Part shown: piece by piece, positions 57,790-64,000 of the stretch
Layout: the number at the start of each line of letters is the position of its first letter
Numbering within the stretch: position 1 is the stretch's first letter
Notes under the pieces: generated by a model
The model's input: only the letters and a program-made list of their open reading frames with translations
Told to the model about the DNA's origin: nothing
The model's database searches: none
Program-made: the position numbers and the translations under genes
Origin: Bolinopsis microptera
Lineage: Eukaryota > Ctenophora > Tentaculata > Lobata > Bolinopsidae
NCBI RefSeq assembly: GCF_026151205.1
Contig: NC_087074.1
Span: 12,443,182-12,507,181, forward strand
Length of the DNA: 64,000 nucleotides
Reading direction: 5' to 3'

Positions 57790-59904
57790 ATGGGAAGTGA
57801 CAAAGTACCTGTTCTCGATGAGAAGTCCAACTATTCAGATTGGAAACGGAGAGTTCAGTGGTGGAAGAAGGTAACCACGGTCAAGCCTGAAGCAGGAGCA
57901 GCTGCATTAATCATGCATATGTCCGGAAAGCCAGAAGCTGTGGCTATACAGCTAGACGTGGATGAGTTATCCAAAGATGGAGGAATAGATGTTCTCATTA
58001 AGGAACTGGATAAGTTATATGAAAAAGACCAGACACAGTCAGTCTTTACATCCATTGACAGTTTCATGAACTACAGAAGACCCAAGGAAGTTACCATGGA
58101 AGAGTATGTGAGAGAATTTAGCCATCGTTACAAGAGCCTTGTGCAGAAGCGTGGTACTACTGTGGTATTTGAAGATGGAGTACTAGCGTACTTCCTTTTA
58201 CATCATGCTAATCTCTCGGACCATCAAAAGACGTTGATCAGGGCAACGGTCTCTAAGTTAAGCTACGAGAATATGGAATCCCAGCTTAAGAGAGCATACG
58301 GAGAAGATTATACTAATACATCTTCTTCTTCATCAAGCGCAAGCAGCGCAAGCGGTGAAACATATTCCATCGGAAAACCAAAGATTAAAGAAGAGCCTGT
58401 AAATACTTATTTTCAACAGTACGACATGAATAATTCAGAACATTTTGGTGATGACCAGAGCAACCAGGAGGAAGACCCTCAGAAAGTTTTTTATCAACAA
58501 AGACACCACCAACACAGGGATTTTTATTCATCTAAGAGACCTTTCGGACAAAGGCCCTTCGGACAAAGACCTGCGTTTCAAGGACAGAGTTCAGGAAACG
58601 TGTATCAACAAGCTCCATTTAGATCCAGACAAGGAGCACAAGCCCAACAATCAGGACCCTTACGTTGTCATATTTGTAAGGAAACAGACCATTTGATGAG
58701 AGACTGTAAGTACAACACATTTGGAGAGAAGAAGCTTACATTCTTTGAGTCTGACTTTAAACTAAAAGACGAAGACAAGTGTCTTATGGGAGAATCGACA
58801 AATAGAGCACTTTTAGATACAGGTGCTAGTTCCACAGTGTGTGGGAAGAAATGGCTGACAGCCTTCGAGGAATCTCTCACATCAGCTGAACATGAAGAGG
58901 TCAAAGTGACTCCTTGTGAGAAGAATTTTTGTTTCGGGGATGGAGATGCAGTTACAGCCAGGATACAAAAAGCACTCCCAGTAACAATATGTGGTCAGAA
59001 AGTAACTTTAAACGTGTTTATTGTGGAAAATGATATTCCTTTGTTACTGTCTAGAGAGTCCATGAAAAAGATGAAGATGAAGATCGATACTGAAACTGAC
59101 AAAGTTTATGCTTTCGGAGGAGAAGAGAATCTAGTGATCACTAAGTCAGGACACATGATGATACCCATAGGACGATGTGAAAGTTCTATCAGCCAAACAG
59201 ATTCTGGAAGAACTAATCATGCAACAGAAATTAAGGTCCGTCCTGTTTTAGAGGAGAAGATTACATCGCCATGGTCACTAAGTGACGATGAAAGTGATCA
59301 AGAGGAGGAGTTAGAAACATTCAGTGGAGGTGACCTTGAGATTGTGCAAGACAGGGAGTCAGAAAGTGATCTAGAAGGAGAGCCAGAGGATCATGGAACT
59401 GTGAGTTCAGTTTCAGGGAACGTGAATCAAGACAGTGATCTAGCAAGTGAGCTAGAGGACCATGGAGTTGTGAGCTCAGTTTCAGGTAATGTGGATCAAG
59501 ACAGTGAGCCAGAAAGTGAGCCAGAAATTGAGACAGAAATTGAGCCAGATGACCATGGAACTGTAAGTTCAGTTTCAGGGAGTGTGAATCTGTCAGATCT
59601 GTCAGTGAATCAGTCGGATTGGGAAAGTGTGTGTCAAACCAGAACAGGCGTGGGTGTAAAGAAGAATAACATTATCAGGTTCAGATCCTCGGAGAGTGAT
59701 GATTGGAATAATGCCTTGGTGATAGGTAGAGCCGGGAAACCTACAGGGAAGAACAAAAATCTTTACAATGTACGACTGGACGAGTCAAACGGTGAACCCG
59801 TATCAGTTGAGTTGGATAACTCTGTACAAGTGCAGAGGTTAAAGATTGTTCAGGATGTCTCACGAAGAGAGGTGCAGTTTTCAGCAAGCTCGCTTAAGTC
59901 ATAG
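57790..59904 (+). CDS. Gag-protease polyprotein of the LTR element
   Basis: An open 704-residue frame. Residues 1-175 are a copia-type Gag (YSDWKRRVQWW near the start; SDHQKTLIRATVSKLSY). A Ser-rich linker and a Gln/Arg-rich stretch follow. A CCHC zinc knuckle CHICKETDHLMRDC lies at about 293-306. A retropepsin active site LLDTGASSTVCG is near 342-353. Residues ~480-620 are acidic with three DHG(T/V)VSSVSG repeats. The last 60 residues (IRFRSSESDDWN, VIGRAGKPTGKNKNLYNV) resemble the segment that in full-length relatives lies between integrase and reverse transcriptase. An in-frame deletion of most of pol is therefore likely. The frame is intact, so the product may still assemble particles. 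Confidence 0.85.
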   Translation: MGSDKVPVLDEKSNYSDWKRRVQWWKKVTTVKPEAGAAALIMHMSGKPEAVAIQLDVDELSKDGGIDVLIKELDKLYEKDQTQSVFTSIDSFMNYRRPKEVTMEEYVREFSHRYKSLVQKRGTTVVFEDGVLAYFLLHHANLSDHQKTLIRATVSKLSYENMESQLKRAYGEDYTNTSSSSSSASSASGETYSIGKPKIKEEPVNTYFQQYDMNNSEHFGDDQSNQEEDPQKVFYQQRHHQHRDFYSSKRPFGQRPFGQRPAFQGQSSGNVYQQAPFRSRQGAQAQQSGPLRCHICKETDHLMRDCKYNTFGEKKLTFFESDFKLKDEDKCLMGESTNRALLDTGASSTVCGKKWLTAFEESLTSAEHEEVKVTPCEKNFCFGDGDAVTARIQKALPVTICGQKVTLNVFIVENDIPLLLSRESMKKMKMKIDTETDKVYAFGGEENLVITKSGHMMIPIGRCESSISQTDSGRTNHATEIKVRPVLEEKITSPWSLSDDESDQEEELETFSGGDLEIVQDRESESDLEGEPEDHGTVSSVSGNVNQDSDLASELEDHGVVSSVSGNVDQDSEPESEPEIETEIEPDDHGTVSSVSGSVNLSDLSVNQSDWESVCQTRTGVGVKKNNIIRFRSSESDDWNNALVIGRAGKPTGKNKNLYNVRLDESNGEPVSVELDNSVQVQRLKIVQDVSRREVQFSASSLKS

Positions 59905-61758
59905 ATCAAGGATACTGTGAATATGTCAGAGAGAGTATAACTGTTTTGGACTTTATGTTGTAGAAAGAGATTGAATATTTTTGCTCGGATTATTTGTTGT
60001 TTGAAATGTCAATTTGGTTAAACAATAACTTTTTAACGTCATTTGTAATAACTTTTAACTTTAAATGTGTGTGTATATATTAGTATTGTTAGAATTACCA
60101 ATTTGTAACGAGTCATTTTTACATTTTTCACCTTTCAGAGACTTTTAACCATGCACGAAGTGTTTGTATTTAACAGATTTTAATTTTGTTAAACATTTGT
60201 AACTCTTTACACGTATATTATTTTTGTGTTTTTATGTTCTAGAGAAGTTTCTCGAACAGAAGTTTTGGGAAGGATATTTTGACAATTTTTTGTCGTTAAG
60301 TTCATATTTTTTACTGAAGAATGTAGTAAGTTGGGAATGTTTGATGAAAAGTTAGTGAATCCCATTTTTAGGAACCAGTCTATCCTTTCTTTTCTTTTCT
60401 CTTAGTCTGGTAACTGAACTTTGGTTGTATTTGCTAAATTTTCAACAATTTTGGGAGAAAGATAGATTAGTTAGCGAATTTAGACGTGTCTACCAGCTTT
60501 AGCGCTCCTTTTCTTTGTGTTGTAGCGCTCGGTCACATTTGTCAGTTGATTTGCTAAATTTTCTATTACATGGTGTAGAGATAATAAGGATTAATAGATA
60601 CAATTTAAAGTATATTTTGTACGTGACATGTGTAATAAAATTACCGCTAACAGAATATTTCAGATTCCTACTTCTAAAAGTCTAACATTTCAGTTTCAAA
60701 CTTACTTTTCAGAAAGACGAGCCTTTCTTCTCAAAGACATGAAAGTGTTTACCTGATATTACTTTATTAACTTGCATCTTCTGTAGGAAGTGTTAACAGG
60801 GGATGTTTGGTATTTTCTGTTGGGATGAGCTAGGAGCAGATTGCTCAGCGTGAGTTTTTGGTTTTATAAGAATGCTGTCGTTTCGATCAACATGCTATTA
60901 CATGTTCTTCACTGATCCCGAGCCTTTAGGGACTCAGTTTGAACCTGTTTTTAAACGACAGAATTCATGTATTTTACGTTTTAGAACTGTTTAGTACAGT
61001 GGTGTGTGTCAATGATTTGTTAGTGACTCATTATTGACTTGAGGTTGTGTTTAAAGCTTGAATAGCTCCTAATATTTAGTTTTAGTACGCAGTTTTCTGT
61101 CATTATGATAACTCAATACAGAAATCTCTAAAGATCACACTTGTTTACAGTGTTGGACGGGTATTTTTTTGTGCACCTGTCAGTCCTAGAACGATGCTTT
61201 AATTCCGTTCATAGAAAAGAGATTTTCGTATTAAGAACTTTGATAGTTAATTAGCTAATAGTTAGACTGTATTAATTCTATCGGACGTTTTGTACAAGTA
61301 TTATATCTCTCAGATCTCACGCTCAGCGTGGAAGGCAGTCATTTTAGCCACTAGCCTGTTTTACAGCGGATGTTTTTCCCGCGTTAACAGAGATTTAATC
61401 CACTTGTACCACGTGACTCGCCGAATATGGAATAATCGTTAACTGCTTTTTTAGTTATCTGCTTTTATGACAGTGGACATGACACGTATTAAATTAGAAA
61501 TATTTCGGATTGAGCCGCGCAATTTTTCTCAAAACTCATAGAAAGTATTTTTAGCGCGCACGACACGTTTTTGTGCAGCGTGCGGGACTAGAATATTTTT
61601 AACTTAACATTTTTTCTAGAGTTTATCTCCTAATTTAACTCGGATAGTCGGATATCTATTTTTTAACAAAGAAAGTATAGGGAGCTATGACTTTAAGATT
61701 GTAAAAGTCATGAGTTAAATTATTAGTAAGTACTTTTTCTTTTTTAAAGTAGGGGGAA
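59905..61758. other. Non-coding interior of the LTR element
   Basis: No ORF longer than chance. This occupies the place of pol in full-length relatives. It may carry packaging signals or simply be filler. Confidence 0.6.
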
Positions 61759-62592
61759 TGTTAGAATCTTAATTCTATTTGTAGCTTGTTTTTGTACTTA
61801 CATATTACTAACCCTGTATCTCACTTTAGCAAAGGTTTAGTTCCAGTGATTGTATATACAGTGTTGGGGTAAAGGGACTCCAGAAGGCAGACAAGGCTCG
61901 ACTCCAGACTCTAGTTGAAGTAACAGAAGAGAGAGGAGTGTCCAGTGTTTAGTTGACTCCAGACTCTAGCGAAGCAGAAGGGAGAGGAGTGACGTTGTCG
62001 ACTCCAGACTCTAGCGTAGCAGAAGGGAGAGGAGTGACGTTGTTTTAGTGATCCCACAGATTCCAGTCGACAGATACTATCTGTGTTCTGTGACGTGGAA
62101 AGAGTGGTAAGTAGTTTATAGTTATAGTTTAGTAGTTTAGTCTAGGAGTTCCCGCTTCCTCTTTCACTTTCATTTATAGTTTCACGTGGATTACCTTTCA
62201 CTTTACTCACGGTAGTTTTCCCCCAGGGTTTTGTTTTATAGTTATCAGTTCCAGTTTTACTTGAAGTCCTCATCATTCAGAAGTCCCTCATATAGTAAGA
62301 AGAACATCATCATCAGGAGTAGTAGTTTTAATTTAATAGTAGTTTAATCTAATAGTAAAAAAGACATTGTTTAGTTTAGTATTGAAATGTGTTTTAACTA
62401 TTAGTCAGAGCAGAGTAGTGTGAGTTACTGAGTCACACCATATCAATCATTCACTATTTAAGAGAGTACATTGTAGAGTAACAAGGTTACTTTTGACACA
62501 AGATTTGTATAACCTCTTTATTCATCTAATTTGTATTTATAATAATTGAGTATTATTTGTTATTTAATTAACCCAAGAACAGGGTTCCAACA
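61759..62592 (+). repeat. 3' LTR
   Basis: 834 bases, apparently identical to the 5' LTR, preceded by a polypurine tract and followed by AGAAC. Confidence 0.95.
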
Positions 62593-62847
62593 AGAACTAC
62601 ACCCTCAGTAACACATAAACAGACCTATTTTTGATAAGAGCGGCGGTTATACCTTTAGAATTTCCAAAGTCCTTGAGAAAATGCAAAAGAAAACCGCACA
62701 ATTCCCGCACAAATTTCGAAAAAATCGCTGCACATTTGCCGCATAATTGGTAAAAATTTACCGCAACTTACCGCACATTTTACCTTTATAGTCGGGTGCG
62801 GTACCGCATAATTTCGATTTTTTTACCGCACCTAATATGTGCCTCTG

Positions 62848-63494
62848 ATGTTCACAGTTCTAATCCTTATTTAACTGCTGTGAAAAATTGCTTTCTGGAG
62901 ATAAAGCAATGGATGACAGTTAACTTCCTAAAACTGAATGATGAAAAAACAGAGTTCATTGATATAGGACCATATTTCAGCCCAATCCAGACAATGGATT
63001 TAAGAGACCTCTCAATCCGCCCTGTTAGCAAGGCCAAGAACCTGGGATTCCTTTTCGATCACCAAATGAATCTGGACTCTCAAATAAATGCTGTCTCCAA
63101 AGTATGTTATTTGAATCAAAGGGACTTAGCAAGAATCGGTTCGAAGCTTTCCCATGACCTAAAAGTTCAGTTAGTTCACTCCAATATCCTCTGTTTCATA
63201 GACTACTGCAACTCAGTCTTTTATGGAATAACAGAAAAGAATCTTCATAAGCTACAAAAGATACAGAACAATGCTGCTAGATTTATCTTTGGTCTTTACG
63301 GAAAAAAGATACATGAACCTATCATGCCTTACCTCAAAAAGCTCCACTTTCTGCCTGTTCGGTTCAGAATTAAGTTCAAAATATCACTTCTGGTCTTCAA
63401 GTGTCTTAATAACATAGCCCCTCAGTACTTACAAGGACATGTCAATCTAAGGGAAGTGCGAAGACGAAGTTCGAGACTAGATGATGACTTTTAG
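62848..63494 (+). pseudogene. LINE reverse transcriptase fragment, right part
   Basis: The continuation of the LINE broken at 56074, starting within the 8-bp duplication. It keeps one frame of about 210 residues: the thumb and post-RT region with WMTVNFLKLNDEKTEF, AKNLGFLFDHQM, LVHSNILCFIDYCNSV and LHKLQKIQNNAARFIFG, all typical of CR1/jockey-like elements. It ends at the stop near 63494. The 3' tail has GGAAAACAAATTT twice. The left part has frame breaks, so the element as a whole is inactive. Confidence 0.85.
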
Positions 63495-64000
63495 GAAAAC
63501 AAATTTTAGGAAAACAAATTTAAATTTTGGTATTTATTAATAACAATCAAAACATATCATATCATAAAAATAAAGCCGCGCGTTGGTTGACTGCCTCAGT
63601 AAGGTGAATAATATAAGCTCGAAGGTGCCCTGCGCATTTACAGAACCTCATGCGGCGATCACATGATCATGAGGACCTGTGAGCGCCAAGTTTAATTTAA
63701 AGTTTTTAGAAATCATACATCACTACGAGTTACTCATTTTTTTTTTAATTTTTATAGGAGTGTAGATTGTCAGGTATTTCATTCATTCATACTTAGTCGG
63801 TTTAAAGCTGTTATATTTATGTTTAGAACTCACTATTGTTTAAACTATGAAAGCAGAACGTAGGTAATGACAATATACCGACGACAATACCAAGGACCCG
63901 AGTGCCACAATGACTTTTCCGGATCCGTCATTTAATTGTTGAAAGTTCCTCCTGCTCCTCATTTCAGACGAACAGATGCTGCATTTATGTTTTCTGGACC
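63495..64000. other. Right-end flank, nothing recognised
   Basis: LINE tail followed by AT-rich sequence to the end of the window. A GATCACATGATC palindrome lies near 63657. No exon seen. Confidence 0.4.

Larger units (their letters stand above)
56844..62592 (+). mobile_element. Copia-like LTR retrotransposon lacking integrase and RT
   Basis: Two LTRs of exactly 834 bases (56844-57677 and 61759-62592) begin TGTTAGAATC and end TTCCAACA. By eye they look identical, and AGAAC is duplicated at both outer borders (56839-56843, 62593-62597). TGGTAGCAG just after the 5' LTR matches the 3' end of initiator Met-tRNA as primer-binding site. AAAGTAGGGGGAA before the 3' LTR is the polypurine tract. Within each LTR three ~46-bp GACTCCAGACTCTAG repeats lie in tandem. 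The only long ORF is gag-protease (57790-59904); about 1.85 kb after it is non-coding. Insertion is very recent, so mobilisation must have used enzymes from elsewhere. Confidence 0.92.
56075..62847. mobile_element. hAT-like non-autonomous element, split by an LTR element
   Basis: Perfect 21-bp inverted ends starting CAGAGGCACATATTAGGTGC, with an exact 8-bp target duplication ATGTTCAC (56067-56074 and 62848-62855). CAG at the ends and 8-bp duplications are hAT features. Subterminal DNA on both sides is full of CCGCACA and GCATAATT words, as expected for transposase binding sites. Without the nested LTR element it is about 1.0 kb and has no ORF. Confidence 0.85.

Overview
The window is animal nuclear DNA: AT-rich, with genes split into short exons by GT-AG introns and with much transposon and satellite sequence. 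Recognisable orthologues are IFT25/HSPB11, the splicing factor SRSF1 and 3-ketodihydrosphingosine reductase (KDSR). An animal with cilia is certain. The transposon set (copia-like LTR element, MULE, hAT-like, Merlin/ISXO2-like, CR1/jockey-like LINE) fits a marine invertebrate, perhaps a cnidarian, but I cannot name the species. All exon structures were built by hand from splice consensus, phase continuity and family similarity.

Layout. 1-2780: no gene seen. 2781-6819 (+): 13-exon gene with a C-terminal MYND zinc finger. 8112-10177 (-): four-exon gene of unknown function, with a single-exon ORF (8989-9537) inside its first intron behind a cluster of CACGTG boxes. 10774-11383 (-): complete two-exon IFT25. 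12835-13617 (-): beta-trefoil, fascin-like gene. 14885-25560 (-): ten-exon tandem beta-trefoil gene. Its exon 9 lies between two minisatellites, one copying its splice acceptor about 8 times and the other its splice donor 14 times. Its intron 4 holds three plus-strand secreted-peptide precursor genes (20630, 21771, 23111).

25561-35725 is repeat-rich intergenic DNA: a Merlin-like element, a GC-rich fold-back element, a 2.8-kb purine-rich satellite bracketed by inverted 9-bp arrays, and a 124-bp satellite. 35726-38058 (+): SRSF1. 41165-52824 (-): KDSR, with a MULE in intron 7. 53386-55197 (-): a 603-residue single-exon protein with a HET-like domain and a possible myristoylation site. 55730-63494: a dead LINE interrupted by a hAT-like element (8-bp target duplication), itself interrupted by a very young LTR retrotransposon (identical-looking 834-bp LTRs, 5-bp duplication) that keeps gag-protease but has no integrase or reverse transcriptase.

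The housekeeping genes are unrelated in function. The least ordinary items are the nested peptide-precursor family, the exon with multiplied splice sites and the animal HET-like protein.
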